A stretch of DNA of 60,000 nt from Adiantum capillus-veneris (GCA_014529385.2 CM043950.1:69622935-69682934); one strand, 5' to 3'. Positions 21,767 to 33,471 are shown, counted from the first letter of the stretch. The notes: a model not told the origin generated them from the sequence alone. Translations and numbers: made by a program.

Positions 21767-22876
21767 GAGTGTGAGTTGAATCCATGTGAGGATAATCTTC
21801 AAGAAGTGTTTGAGGATGTTGAAAAGCATTGGTATGACCCATGTATATTAAGCATGGAGGAACCTATCATGCAAGAAGCCAAAGTTTTCACAAAATCAAA
21901 CAGTAATCCGTTAACCTTTGGGGTGGTACAATGTGAGGAGTTACAACCTTGCCAAAGGGGGGGCTTAGAAGGGGATGAAGAACATGGCAAAGTAGTAAAA
22001 AATAAAATCATAAAAGGAAACTATCAGAATGGTATCATTCTCTCCAATGGTGTTTTAGTGGGTGGCTCTTCATTCATGGGACAATCTCTTAGCAAGAAAA
22101 TCCAAACTTTTGAAGCCCCAATCATCTTCACATTGGGTTTCACCTCTTCAAAGTCAACTTCTCCTCTCTTCACATATACCTTTCATCCGGGGCACCATAC
22201 CTTCTTTAGTGGAAGAGGACATGAATACTTGGTGATGAACAGATGTTTCCAAACCTTCTACATTTGGTTCTTTGGTGTATGGAGGTCACACTTTGTGATT
22301 CTTCTGGTCTTCATCATAGATGAAAAACTTGTTGATTGCTACATGTGGATATTTCATCAATCAGTACCAAAATCTATTCTCTTCCAATGTGTTGGAATCA
22401 ATAGAAACCTTCGTCTATTATCTACTTATGTGGTAAACTATTTGCAATATCTTCCAATAGCGGTTGGAAGTATGGATCAAGCTTTCATAAATCATGAAGG
22501 TCATAGAATTTTTGACTTGATGAGCCTACCCAGGTTGAATGAATTTTATGAGCTACAGTTCAGGAATTTGCTCATACAAGCTCTTGAAGATCGTAGTAGA
22601 TATATCAACTTTACACAGGAGGACGAGCAACCAATCTTTTATATCACATTCATAGTGATAGATGCAATGATGGACAACAATAAAATCTACAAGTTTCTTC
22701 GACCAAAATCAGTAAGTGATTCCATACCATACATCTCTCTTTGGGAAAGATATTTCAAGATCTTTGATCCTGGGGGGTGCTTATGGAAACTTTCTCAATG
22801 GAGGAGGTTTACTCCGTCACTTCATTACATCCTGCTATTGGCTCTGAGAACCTTCTATATCACACAAGGTTTTTAA
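21767..22876 (+). CDS. Unknown ORF of D1, in frame with gag after one TAA
   Basis: The frame continues directly after the gag stop and stays open for about 369 codons to a stop at 22874-22876. There is no ATG near the beginning; it starts ECELNPCEDNLQEVFEDVEK, so expression would need readthrough, or the TAA is a mutation. The first 110 residues are acidic and polar. The middle holds hydrophobic stretches such as FYIWFFGVWRSHFVILLVFI (a possible membrane segment) and later VVNYLQYLPIAVG. No protease, RT, integrase or zinc motif is visible. The end lies 100 bases before the polypurine tract. I do not recognise the family. An envelope-like role would be speculation. Confidence 0.55.
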   Translation, partial: ECELNPCEDNLQEVFEDVEKHWYDPCILSMEEPIMQEAKVFTKSNSNPLTFGVVQCEELQPCQRGGLEGDEEHGKVVKNKIIKGNYQNGIILSNGVLVGGSSFMGQSLSKKIQTFEAPIIFTLGFTSSKSTSPLFTYTFHPGHHTFFSGRGHEYLVMNRCFQTFYIWFFGVWRSHFVILLVFIIDEKLVDCYMWIFHQSVPKSILFQCVGINRNLRLLSTYVVNYLQYLPIAVGSMDQAFINHEGHRIFDLMSLPRLNEFYELQFRNLLIQALEDRSRYINFTQEDEQPIFYITFIVIDAMMDNNKIYKFLRPKSVSDSIPYISLWERYFKIFDPGGCLWKLSQWRRFTPSLHYILLLALRTFYITQGF

Positions 22877-22993
22877 TCATACAACAAAGCTTCTTCAAAG
22901 ATGAGAGCAGACAAAGACAGACGTTACACAATCTACAGGTTGTATGGTTGGATAAATGGTACATGAATGTACCATTATCTAAGGGGGGGGCTA
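22877..22993 (+). other. 3' untranslated part and polypurine tract of D1
   Basis: AAGGGGGGG at 22981-22989, followed by CTAA, lies directly before the 3' LTR and would prime plus-strand synthesis. Confidence 0.75.
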
Positions 22994-23544
22994 ATGATAG
23001 CCATTTTTCGACTTTCCATAATTGCCATAGTAAGCTACCTCACCCTATCAAATCACTGAAACATTTTGGTTATCCCTACCATTTCACTGTACATAGGCGT
23101 GTGTGAGTTAGGGGACTTTTCCCATATCTTCTAAAAACCCTCAATTAGCTAGTCACTGGGCTAGTTGAGCCAAAAATAAAATAAAAAAATAAAAAATATA
23201 TAAGTATATTATGGCCCATTTGTGTGTAAATATTTTATTGTATATAGGGCCTAAATAAAAATATTTTTCATAATTATTTTGGTATTTATTTAAATATTTA
23301 TACTTAGGTGTGTGTTATTTATGCTATGTACATTGACTCACCATTACCATATTTTTTCTTACCATTTTTCATACTCTTTATTCCATATAAAAATAATTTC
23401 ATGCAAGCTTCTCTTATTTTGGTGTAACACCATCCCAACAAAAATCCAAGAAAACTAGTTCTATTTATGTGTATATTTTTTCACTATTGTGATTTTTTCC
23501 TTCCTACATCTATTCTCTATTACTCTCATAATTAGACCGCCTCA
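22994..23544 (+). repeat. 3' LTR of D1 with a 2-kb internal deletion
   Basis: The first 537 bases match the start of the 5' LTR closely, up to ATTAGACC; the sequence then jumps to the LTR's last bases, GCCTCA. Positions 18410-20457 of the 5' LTR are missing. GACC occurs at both edges of the lost part in the 5' LTR (18406-18409 and near 20454-20457), which suggests deletion at 4-bp microhomology. The TATA box is lost with it. Confidence 0.85.
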
Positions 23545-24207
23545 CTAGCTTAGTCGGACTGCTTGATTTTTAAACCTAAACAAGTGCTTATGACAAAAAT
23601 TACATTGAATTTAATGTTTGATAGTAAGCAAATGTTTGATAGTAAGCAAATGCATTGAATATTATGCTACCCATCACATTTAAAGCAGACAAACATGGAT
23701 GCAAAAAAGATAAGGGGCAATGCTAATGGACAAGAGACAACTGTTTGTGTTGATGGTCGCGCTTGATTTGAAGTATGAACGAGAGAAAGATTCCATGAGG
23801 TCCAAATTCTAACAACAGCAACACGTTCCTGTATACACTAGGAAACACCAAGAATACCTCTAGGAGGCACATCAGTGGGAAGAAAGAACTTTGCTAATCA
23901 CTCAACTCTAAAATAGAAACACTCCTATCATACTAATCTTACTTACCCTCCATCACTCGAGTGATGGAGGATCAAGGGTCTTTTATGACATGGATTTTTG
24001 TTTCAGTGTACCGAATGTGAATGTGTAGGTCTGGGTCAATGTGTTGCTTTTTATTGTGCATACTCGTTTGCTAATTGCTCTTGCTCTTTATTTTTATTTT
24101 TTTTGTGAGTATAAGGCTTTATATATACAATCCCTAAGATTGGGAGATTGAGAGGTCAGGGAGGAAGGTTGAGAGGAGAGTGAGTGAATGATGACTGTCA
24201 GCAAACA
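23545..24207 (-). repeat. Non-coding block and module B, copy 2
   Basis: It continues the block broken by D1 and matches about 6940-8005, though 23880-24100 differs from copy 1. On the minus strand module B starts TGTTTGCTGACAGTCATC at 24207, next to the purine tract AAGGAAGGGGGGAG (24208-24221). No genes are seen. Confidence 0.6.
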
Positions 24208-25510
24208 CTCCCCCCTTCCTTGGGTAGATCATACCGTTTGAAATGTGCTTGTCACCCTTTGAAACCAATTTTTCCAGTTGGTACTAGGTGAGGATTTTTG
24301 CCATTAGTTTTCTATTACCTTAGGTGCCTCGTCGAGTTGCAAGGGTGGTAAGGTACTCTCCCAGGATCAAACTTGAAGTGGTTCATCAGGTGATTCTTGA
24401 ACACTGGGAGGTGTGGATACCTTTGTAGCTTTATGGATGTCCACTATTGTAGGTGGAGGCTATAGAGAATCTTTTACCTCTATGGATGTATTACATGAGG
24501 AGCTAGAAGCTTCATGGGACTCCCCTCTTCCTGAGCTAGGTGGAACAAATTGTTTTTTCTTCGGTACCCAAACTAGCTTTGGAGCGGGTGTGTAGCATTC
24601 TGTGATTTTTTTCTTTCTGCGATCGTTGATTCGTTTTGGAGCTACGGGATTGAGCTCACATGGGTCAGGTGACAAGTAAGAACACAATCTACGTTTTGAC
24701 ACCTAGATTTGATCATTTTCTTGAAAGTAGCCTTGGGCTTCCAATAGTCGTTTAAGAATCCAACGCCACGTTTTCTTACATTTCTTGGAGCAAGTGGGAT
24801 GTTTCTTACAAGGCTTTTGTTTTTTAGCACTAGATATGGTCGCTAAAGAAGCTTTAGGGACCCACTTGTAGGTTTTCTTCGTTATATTAGGATGAGTCTT
24901 GTCAGAAGCTATATGCATTGCTTGTAGCATATTTAAGGGTACGGGCATTTCATCCCCCTCAGGTGTTACCCAGGCCGTCCCCGTGTTTCCCCAAGTGTCT
25001 ATGGTTGCTGCTAGGTGGACCCAATCCACATTGTCCGACTCAATCATCCCAAGTAGTACATCCATATAAGGAGAATATTCCCCAACATTAGTGTCCGCTT
25101 TACACGTGTAACAATACTGCAATGTGGTCGAGTGAATTGTGGTGTCAGATTTGTGATCAATTATAAACCTATTTCCTAAAGGATGTGCTCGACCTGTTAC
25201 AAGATTCACTCGAATGACAGAATCTTGGAACTGCAAGTAGACATGGTTTTTAGACCAGTCATGCACCATTTTTTCTTCCCTCATGAAAGGACGTCCTAAG
25301 ATCATCTCAGATGCCATAGTGTGCTTGGAGAAACCCATGACAATGAAGGTAACTCTTATTTTATGTCCAAAGACCTTGATCTTGAGATCTTCTAGCATCC
25401 CAATAGGTTTAACAATAGACCCATTGTCCATCTTCACTACTATGGTTGTGGTCTCAAGGTGAGGTCTTCCCATAGTTTCCCAACAATTTTTAGTTACAAT
25501 GCTAACCCCA
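24208..25510 (-). pseudogene. Shortened Gypsy internal fragment: protease half and basic 3' ORF
   Basis: A minus-strand frame open down to 24703 starts in protease sequence: GVSIVTKN, then MDNGSIVKPIGMLEDLKIKV, SEMILGRPFMREEKMVHDW and YLQFQDSVIRVNL. This matches the main Gypsy copy at 32557-33020. At AMHIASD (about 24905) it switches to THPNITKKTYKWVPKASL and KKQKPCKKHPTCSKKCKK, as in 15128-16347; in the main copy different sequence follows that point. After a stop at 24703 it reads LSPDPCELNPVAPKR and WVPKKKQFVPPS to about 24460. RT, RNase H and integrase are missing. At 25510 the protease is cut by module A. Function of the basic tail is unknown. Confidence 0.65.
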
Positions 25511-26016
<506 letters not shown>

Positions 26017-26782
26017 GGTGCTATTTAGTTCAATAGGGTATCGTAGAGGTGTGTCAGAGTCCAACCAACCATCCTCTGTCTCAATATGGAATGCATGTGT
26101 AACTCCAAGGTTGGCCTCTCGTTTGGCGTCTTATGCGTTGTTGTCGCTCCTTAGCCTCAGCTTGAGCTTGTATCTTCTTCAATTTTGTTTGTGCCTTGAC
26201 TGCCTTTTTTTTAATGGATGGCACGTAGCTCCCCTTGGCTTAAAGGATCATAGTATCTTTTAAATTTTCTCCTATTGAGGAATCCAATGGTTTCAACTCC
26301 ATCAAGAGTCTTGACATGAATGGTACCTTGTGGGTGATTTCACATACTCTATATTGTCCTTTTCCCGCATATTTCAACTTTTTCTTCTTGTTTTTCACTC
26401 CATACATAAGGACTTTGTCACCAACATTGATATCTTTGTTCTTTAGATGATGATCAAACCATTTCTTCCTCCTATCTTTCTCCACAAGTACGTCTGTAGA
26501 ACCAATTGCCTTTCTTCGTCTAGCCTTTCAAGGATATATAAATGCTCAACTAAAGGGTTACCATCTCCACCTTCTTATGAAGCTACAGGCAGACTACGAA
26601 TTACAAACTCCCATGGAAAAACTGGTTCTTGTCCATATACCATTTTCAATGGTGTACAATTAATAGCCACTTTGTAAGAAGTAACGTAAGCCCATAGAGC
26701 TGATGCCAGCTTCAAATCCCAATCTGTGTAATGAGCTTCCACTGTTTTGGTCAAGATAGAAATTAAGGTCTTGTTAGTGCTC
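26017..26782 (-). pseudogene. Gypsy pol: end of integrase and C-terminal tail
   Basis: Read with frame changes, 26770-26560 gives TDWDLKLASALWAYVTSYK, CTPLKMVYGQEPVFPWEF and VIRSLPVAS, the usual end of a Ty3/Gypsy integrase. 26485-26240 is open for 81 codons with KWFDHHLKNKDINVGDKVLM and LKYAGKGQYRVCEI, the small beta-barrel domain after the core. A chromodomain is not visible. Up to 26017 a weak frame (EANLGVTHAFHIETEDG) follows, perhaps the pol end. Stops break the gene. Confidence 0.7.
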
Positions 26783-27480
26783 TCAGCTTGGCCATTTTCT
26801 TGTGGGTAATAAGGTAGACTTATGGTGAGCTATCATAAAGTTTTTTGTGAGTTCCTTTATCACTCCATTTATAAAATGAGTACCATTGTCACTCGCAATT
26901 TCAAAGGGACAACCAAATCTTATAATAATATTCTCAAAGAGAAACTTGGCAGTTGACCTTGCATCAACCTTATGTGTCACCCTGGATTCCACCCACTTTG
27001 TCACGTAGTTAGTGGCAACGATAATATATTGAGATTGAGTGTTACTAGTTGCCAGACTAATTGGGCCTACAATGTCTAAACCCCATTTTTCAAATGATTA
27101 AGTCACTTTAAGAGGATATAAGGGCATCTTATCCTTTTATTGTGTGATCTTGTAGCGTTGGCATTCATCACATCCTTTTGCAAAAAGTGATGCATCCTTG
27201 AATAAGGTAGGCCACCAATAGCCTGATCGCAACACCTTTCTAGAAGTTAGTTCCCCTGAGAAATGTCCTCCGGCTAGGCTTCTTGCAGTATGTATAAATA
27301 TTCATCATCACAAGCACAACGCCTAAGAATATCGTCCTTCCCTAGCTTGTAGAGAGTTATTGTAATGAGGGGATAAGGTTCACATTCTTTTAACAGGTTT
27401 TGAGATATATCCTTACAAAGCTCCTTGGGGGGAAAACCATTAACTAGAAAGTTCACAATCTTCTCACTTCATTCAGGCAT
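26783..27480 (-). pseudogene. Gypsy pol: integrase zinc-binding and catalytic core
   Basis: At about 27277-27130 the reading is LAGGHFSGELTSRKVLRSGY, YWWPTLFKDASLFAKGCDEC, an H2C2-type integrase N-terminal domain. The core follows: WGLDIVGPI near 27075 (first catalytic Asp), YIIVATNYVTKWVE, and IIRFGCPFEIASDNGTHF near 26880 (second Asp). The frame is lost after HKSTLLPT at about 26800, where the catalytic Glu would lie. The protein would insert element DNA. The domain order on the minus strand, RT then RNase H then integrase, is that of Ty3/Gypsy. Confidence 0.8.
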
Positions 27481-28017
27481 GGTCTCGACTAGGAATAGGG
27501 AAGTATCAAGCGATTCATCATCGAATCCAGTAGGGGCTTTACCATTGGGTATGTAAGATAAATGATTTTCCATGACATGTCTTTTACCAGGTCTCACCAC
27601 AACAGTAAAATCAAACTCAAGAAGAATTAACAAACCATCGTGTAATTCTTCCTGTGGAACAAAGTTTATTTACTAGATACAACAATGCTTGATGATCAAC
27701 ATAGAAAACAAACTTGCTGGCAAGAAGGTAGTAGCGAAATTTCTTCACTGCATAAATCATAGCTAAACCTTCCCTCTCTGTAGTGGTGTAGTTTCTCTCA
27801 GCATCGTGTAATTGGCGACTTGCAAAACTAATGGGGTAGTCCAGTTTATGTTCTCTGGTTGAGCTAGAACACACCCAATAGCAAAGTTTGATGCATCAAT
27901 ATACACATGGAAAATTACATTCCAATCGGGCACTCGTAGAATGGGAGTGCTTGTCAATGACTCATAAGTATGATCACACTCCGCAGTCCAGTGGAACTCA
28001 ATAAGAAGCTTGTACAA
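27481..28017 (-). pseudogene. Gypsy pol: RNase H domain
   Basis: Codons from 28017 give FHWTAECDHTYESL and FHVYIDASNFAIGCVLAQP, the RT tether and first RNase H Asp region. A frame change leads to 27874-27617 with LDYPISFASRQLHDAERNYT, TTEREGLAMIYAVKKFRYYL and FYVDHQALLYLVNK, the standard Ty3/Gypsy RNase H block. Frameshifts between the two parts and stops near 27617 show decay. The domain would remove RNA from RNA-DNA hybrids. Confidence 0.8.
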
Positions 28018-29110
28018 AGGACGAGTGGTGGCAAATCAGAAATGGTTTTACTTTTGCTGTCGTCTGTGGAAATTTCATTTTTGGACACTATATACCCTAA
28101 AATGACTCCATGTTTAACCCAAAATTGGCATTTAAAAGGGTTTAAGGAGATGCGATACAATCTACACTTCTCAAAAACTTTTTGTAAACATGATAGATGT
28201 TCTTTCCAAGAAGAATAAACACAAAGGTCATCCAAGAAAGCTTCACAAAACTCCCTCAAATATTCTCTAAAAGCGGTGTTAATTAATCTTTGGAAGGTAG
28301 CAGGAGCATTGGTTAAGCCAAAAGCCATAACATGAAATGTGAACACTCCAAATTTGGTTTAAAAGTTGTTTTAGCTTGGTCCTCTTCAATTGTGATTTGA
28401 TTATATCCAGAGTACCCATCTAAAAAGCTATAAGCTTCCTTTCGTGCAACTCTTTCAAGTACATGTTCTGAATATGGCAAAGGGTAATGGTCCCTCCTAG
28501 TGGCAACATTGACCTTCTTGAGATCCACACACACTCTGAGTTTCCCATTCTTTTTTGGCACAATCACAATTGGAGACACCCATTCTGAGTGCTCAATAGG
28601 GTATATGAATCCGCATTTGACAAGCTTTTCAATCTCTTCTTGAACAATCTTTGCATACTTAGGATTCATTGGGTAGGGTCGCTGCTGGAATGGTTTTGCT
28701 ATGCTATTCATGGGAATCGTGTGTTGCACCATGGAATGTGGGACACCTTTCATATCATGATATGTCCATGCAAATATATCCTTGAACTCCTTGAGAAGTT
28801 CTTTAAGTACATACTCCTCAGTCTCTGTCAGATCTTGAGCAATGAAAATAGGTTTGGACTCTTCTCGTGAGTCTACTAACTCTATCTCCTTAACTATCGA
28901 TGGACTATCATAGACTCCATTACTTTCATCGATAGGTTTTCTTTGAGCCTTTGTATACACAACATTACGCTCCTCCGTGGTGTAGGATTTGAAATGATCA
29001 GGTGCAGGGTGTAAGTCTGTGGGGTCTTGTTGTTCTATGGACTGTGATTTCACTTCTGATTCCTTTGTTGTTGAGCTAACTCTCGATTTTGTCGTCTCCT
29101 TATGGTACAA
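27954..29110 (-). pseudogene. Gypsy pol: reverse transcriptase
   Basis: A 265-codon frame (29110-28313) starts in the linker and enters RT at KELLKEFKDIFAWTYHDMKG, then VQEEIEKLVKCGFIYP, WVSPIVIVPKKNGKLRVCVD, LKKVNVATRRDHYPLP and SFLDGYSGYNQI. A frameshift near 28340 leads to 28346-27954 with FHVMAFGLTNAPATFQRL and the catalytic box EAFLDDLCVYS, so the two active-site Asp residues remain. This is a typical Ty3/Gypsy RT of about normal length, broken only by the shift. It would copy element RNA into DNA. Confidence 0.88.
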
Positions 29111-29112
29111 CT

Positions 29113-29828
29113 CAACTTTGGCTTCTCTGTAGCCTCTAGCTGTGCGATCTCAATGGGTTGTGGACTACACCACATAACACGTTGAAGGTATTCACCCTAG
29201 CTATCTACCAACTTCTGATGAGCATCACATACCCCTATATAATTAAGCCATTCTACAATAGATTTCTTTTTATTTATTCTAGCACGCACATTTGCTCGAT
29301 ATCGTCGCCTCTTATATCTCTTACTCTTCTTGTCTGATTTTTTATTACGGCCGATCTCTAATGAAGAGTCACTAGATGAATCTCTACTTGTGTCTTGTGC
29401 TCTCCTGGATAGATTGATATCGTGCATCTTATATCTCTTACTCTTCTTGTCTAATTTTTTATTACGGACGATCTCTAGTGAAGAGTCACTAGATGAATCT
29501 CTACTTGTGTCTTCTGTGCTCGTAGATAGATTATCATCTAGGGTACCATTGGGCCTTGAATGGTCTGTCCCCACATTTGCACTAAGATTTAACTCAGATT
29601 CTTCACCCTCATAGTCAATTTCAGTTGATGATTCTGACTCCGAATCGTGTGGGCTATAGTCTTGTGAGACGCTACTGGTTCCAATGTCAGCAAGCCTTCA
29701 TCCTATAGGGCATCAAAAGCTATATGCATTGCTTCTATCATATTTAAGAGTACAAGTTGCGGCATTTCATCCCCTTCACGTGTTACCCAGGTCGTCCCCC
29801 TATTTACCCAAGTGTCTATGGTTGCTGC
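29113..29828 (-). pseudogene. Gypsy linker between protease and RT, with internal duplication
   Basis: A 125-codon open part (29574-29197) holds two copies of a 29-residue unit that begins DTSRDSSSDSSLEI and ends KKSKRYK, followed by a very basic run (RRRYRANVRARINKKK). Both sides join to protease (across D2) and RT. Sequence up to 29828 continues the protease-linked tail WVTREGDEMP and AMHIAFDAL, then runs through several stops. The Ser/Asp repeat and basic patch might bind nucleic acid, but this is inference. Confidence 0.6.
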
Positions 29829-31439
29829 TGATAGCCGTTTTTCGGCTCTCTGTAATTTCCATAGTGAGTTACCTCACCCTACTAAAATCACCTAAACATT
29901 GTGGCTATTCTTACCTTTTCATTGTACATAGGCGTGAGTGAGTTAGGGGGCTTTTCCCATATCTTCTTAAAACCCTCAGCTAGCTAGTCACTGGGCTAGT
30001 TGAGCCAAAAAAATAAAATAAAATAAAATAATAAAATATATTATGGACCATTTGTATGTATATATTTCATTGTACATAGGAACTAAATATAAGAAATTTT
30101 CATAATTATTTTGGTATTTATTTAAATATTTCTACCTAGGTGTGCGTTATTTTCCTATATATGCTATGTACATTAACTCACCATTACCATAATATTTTAA
30201 CCTATGTATTCTATAAAAAATCATTCCATACAAGCTTCTCTCATTTTTGGACGAGAATCCATTCCAAGGGAAAACTTCAAAAATACCTTTCACCATCATT
30301 CGTTGCCTTTTACTAAATTCCTATTTCCTAGAGGTACTTTTTCTTATCTCTTGTAAATAAATATACTTCAATAAAAAAATTTGAGGGTCCCCTCATTTGA
30401 TTCTTTATATTTCATATATCTCTTTTTTCCATTTTATATTTATATATAGCTGACACTATTCTAGATTCCATAAATTGTTTATATATACTAGTCTGTTTTT
30501 TTCCCTTCTTATCCATGTATTATATTTTGCATAATCCACAACCATGCATATTTTCAAACCCCTAAGAATCAATTAGTTCATGCTCTCATGCAAGGCCCTA
30601 TGGGCTCACCTTTGGAGCCATATGCAAATTCAACAAAAGGGGGGCCACTGAAGACTTTTTTGTGAAGAAAAACAGGTATTTTGGTGGGATTTTTAATATC
30701 CATTTCCACTCTGAATTTGAAGTGGTGGTCAAAAGCGAAAATGTGGACCAAGAGCTGAATAATTACCTCAAAAATTTTGGTGATTTTTGGACCAACCACC
30801 GGTGAGCTAGGATTTTTTGAGTGGACCCCAGTCTGTCCACTTTTCTCACAAGTAGCCCATAGTCTTCTCTCACCTCTTTCCACACTCCTACACACACACA
30901 CAGACTCATTCCTCTCAATCCCTCACTCAAACCTACACCTTTCATGGTTTTTCTCACCTTCTTCATCTTTAACCTCCCCTCTTACTTCCATAGCTCTCAT
31001 ATGAGCTCTACATGTATGTACACCATCTCTATGCTTCTCTCTATTACTTCCAAAGTACAATTCCATCTTACCCCTTCTCTATATACATAAAATTCAGCAT
31101 GTAAACCATGCTTAACCTCTGCTTCATCAACCGAATTGCCATTTTCACCATGATAATCAACCTTGGCGGCAGTGGCATAAAGAAGAGAAGACAAAGAAGA
31201 AGATCGATAGTCATTTTGAGAACCTACACAAGTAAGTCCAAAACTTCTTCAAGCTTCACCATCACAAGGATTTCCTCACTTCATTCAACCATCTTACTTC
31301 AACCACCCACCTCATTCTACCCATTGTAAATATAACATTAACTTTCTAGTGATTACTAACACTAACCACTAACACACTAACACAAAATAGTCATTGACCT
31401 AACCATAAAAGACACCTCACCTCAAGACATGTGCATAGT

Positions 31440-31442
<3 letters not shown>

Positions 31443-31508
<66 letters not shown>
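31443..31508. repeat. (TC)33 microsatellite in LTR D2
   Basis: About 66 bases of uninterrupted TC. The D1 5' LTR has no matching tract at the equivalent place (near 19440-19470), only short CTCTCT, so it grew after the copies separated. Confidence 0.9.
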
Positions 31509-31510
<2 letters not shown>

Positions 31511-31691
31511 TCTCCTTAAAACTCTACTTTCACCTTATCTACCATCAATAATGCTCTCTTTTGAGCCCACATCCATGACTCAAGCAGACAAAGAAGGCCC
31601 GCAATGTTTTGATATTCAGAAAAAATCATAATCCTGATTTGTTAGCTTGTAAATTAGGATTTCCAATAATCTTAATGAGGGGTCTCCAACC

Positions 31692-31700
31692 TATAAATAG
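31692..31700 (+). promoter_or_regulatory. TATA box of LTR D2
   Basis: TATAAATAG, conserved with the D1 LTR, followed by CCCCTCTCC. It is the probable core promoter of the family. Confidence 0.6.
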
Positions 31701-32556
31701 GCCCCTCTCCTTCTTGTAAAACACCTCCAATATCTCACACAACACCCCAACACTCTTTGCGTGAGGAGAGACTTAGGCGTAGCAACCACTTTGTGAGCTT
31801 CACTCTTGGTGTGAAAGAAGCTTTCAAGCTACACATTGCAAGTGAGAGAGAGTGAGTTCAAAAAATCTCAAAACCACTATTTTATATGCTCCTTCATCAT
31901 CAATAAATTGAGGTTTGGTGCATCAAAGGCGTGATTCGACGTTAAAATCTTCGTCCTTCCATTTGTGCAATACGGTTTGGTGATTCAAGGTGACTTGTGT
32001 ATTTTGAGTTTCTATCGGTTGATCTTGATTTTAGAAAGTGTTTTAGTGTGTTTTCATTGCCAATTTTGTGTCCATTGTAAGAGGGTATTGTGGTGAGAGG
32101 TCTCCCACATCCTAAGATAGTGTGTGTGTGTGTGTGTGTGTGTGTGTATTGGAAATGTTTAGCATTCACTAAGCATTGAGCTAGTTTTGTACAAGCTCTA
32201 CGATAGCATCAATAACAAAACATCTCACTTGCAAGTCACAAATAAGGTACTACGCAAGATCCATTCCTCTCTCTCTCTTCCCTTTGCTCTAGCTCTCTCT
32301 AGTCCATTTTGTGTGTGTCTTGGTGTGAGGTTGCTTGTGTGTGTTTTTGTGGTGCATCTTCTTGGTTGTGACAAAATCTCTCTTGCGTCCTAGTTCGCAT
32401 ACCATAACTAGGTAGTGCCCCTATCTTGTTTGGGTTTGGCTGTGGGTTTGTTGTTGTGTTTGTGCTTGTGGTTGCCCCAGCCCCAATTGAGGAGCACGAG
32501 AGCCTTGAGGGGTGTTTAGAGGTCGCCCCTCTTGTTGCCCGCCCCGGACCGCCTCA

Positions 32557-33471
32557 TTGCTAGGTGGACCCAATCCACATTGTCAAACTCAGTCATCCTA
32601 GGTAGAACATCCATATAAGGAGAATCTTCCCCAACATCAGTGTCCATTTTACATGTGTAACAATACTGCAATGGGGCCTAGTGAATTGTGGTGTTAGATC
32701 TATGATCAATTATAAATCTGTTTCCTAGAGGATGTGCTCGACCAATTATAAGATCTACTCGAATAATAGAGTCTTGGAACTGCAAGTAGACATGGTTTTT
32801 AGAACAGTCATGCACTATTTTTGCTTCCCTGATGAAAAAACATCCTAAGATCATCTCAGATGACATAGTATGCTTGGAGAAATCCATAACAATGAAGATA
32901 TTATTTATTTTGTGTCCAAAGACCTTGATCTTGAGATCTTCTAGAATCCCAATAGGTTTAACGATAGTCCCATTGGCCATCTTTACTACTATGTTTGTGG
33001 TCCTAAGGTGAGGTTTTTAGTCACAATGCTAACCCCAGTGCCATCATCAAGGATTTCCTTCACAGTTAATCCCTTGGTAGTGGTTGGTAGGATCACATTG
33101 GATTCATCACCCTCAAAGTACTGTCCCAACTTGTTAGCATGTATTTCTACAACAGAGTTCTCATCTAGGTTGGGTTGTGGATCTAAGTGTTCCTCCTCTA
33201 TTGGCATCTCCCTAACTCCATCCATCTGTGAAAATTGTGGTAGCCCTACCTTCAGTTCTCCATTGAGGAAAGCTCGAAGAGCTAAGAATAGCTCGGGGTC
33301 TCCATATAGTTTGGACATGATGGTGGTTCTAATTTTTGAACCCATGAAATCCATCAATTTGGAAAAATTTAATGGCATCTTTTGGTCTTCAGTCCCTTGA
33401 CGCGGGGAAGATGGGATCTCCATTTCTTTGATAGGGTCAGGTAGTCCCTCTGTAAACATTCTCTCCAACAA
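32557..33471 (-). pseudogene. Gypsy protease region
   Basis: A 160-codon minus-strand frame (33471-32989) ends with the protease start GLTVKEILDDGTGVSIVTKN, where D-D-G-T-G replaces the usual D-T/S-G. After a frame change near 32985, 32980-32678 gives MANGTIVKPIGILEDLKIKV, FIVMDFSKHTMSSEMILG and VHDCSKNHVYLQFQDSI, the second half of a retropepsin-like fold. The tail to 32557 continues across D2 at 29828. The copy at 24208-25510 shows the same half with fewer changes. Confidence 0.7.

Larger units (their letters stand above)
17866..23544 (+). mobile_element. Element D1: 5.7-kb LTR element with gag-like ORFs and no RT
   Basis: A 2598-bp 5' LTR (17866-20463) begins TGATAGCCG and ends CCGCCTCA. 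A purine tract at 22981-22989 precedes a 551-bp 3' LTR (22994-23544) with the same two ends. Four bases, CTAG, are repeated at both borders (17862-17865 and 23545-23548), and the repeat block it interrupts continues on the far side. The interior has one long frame with a Gag part and a second part of unknown nature; no protease, RT or integrase motif is visible. It is thus non-autonomous. A second LTR of the family stands alone at 29829-32556. Confidence 0.88.
29829..32556 (+). mobile_element. Solo LTR D2, 2728 bp, in the Gypsy protease-linker region
   Basis: It begins TGATAGCCGTTTTTCGGC and ends CCGGACCGCCTCA, the same ends as D1. The Gypsy sequence GTTGCTGCT|AGGTGGACCC, intact at about 25001-25020, is split by it. 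Four bases, TGCT, appear on both sides, but one overlaps the element start, so the exact target duplication is unclear. There is no interior or second LTR, hence a solo LTR. It contains a 66-bp TC tract (31443-31508), a TG tract (32120-32147) and the TATA box. Confidence 0.88.
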
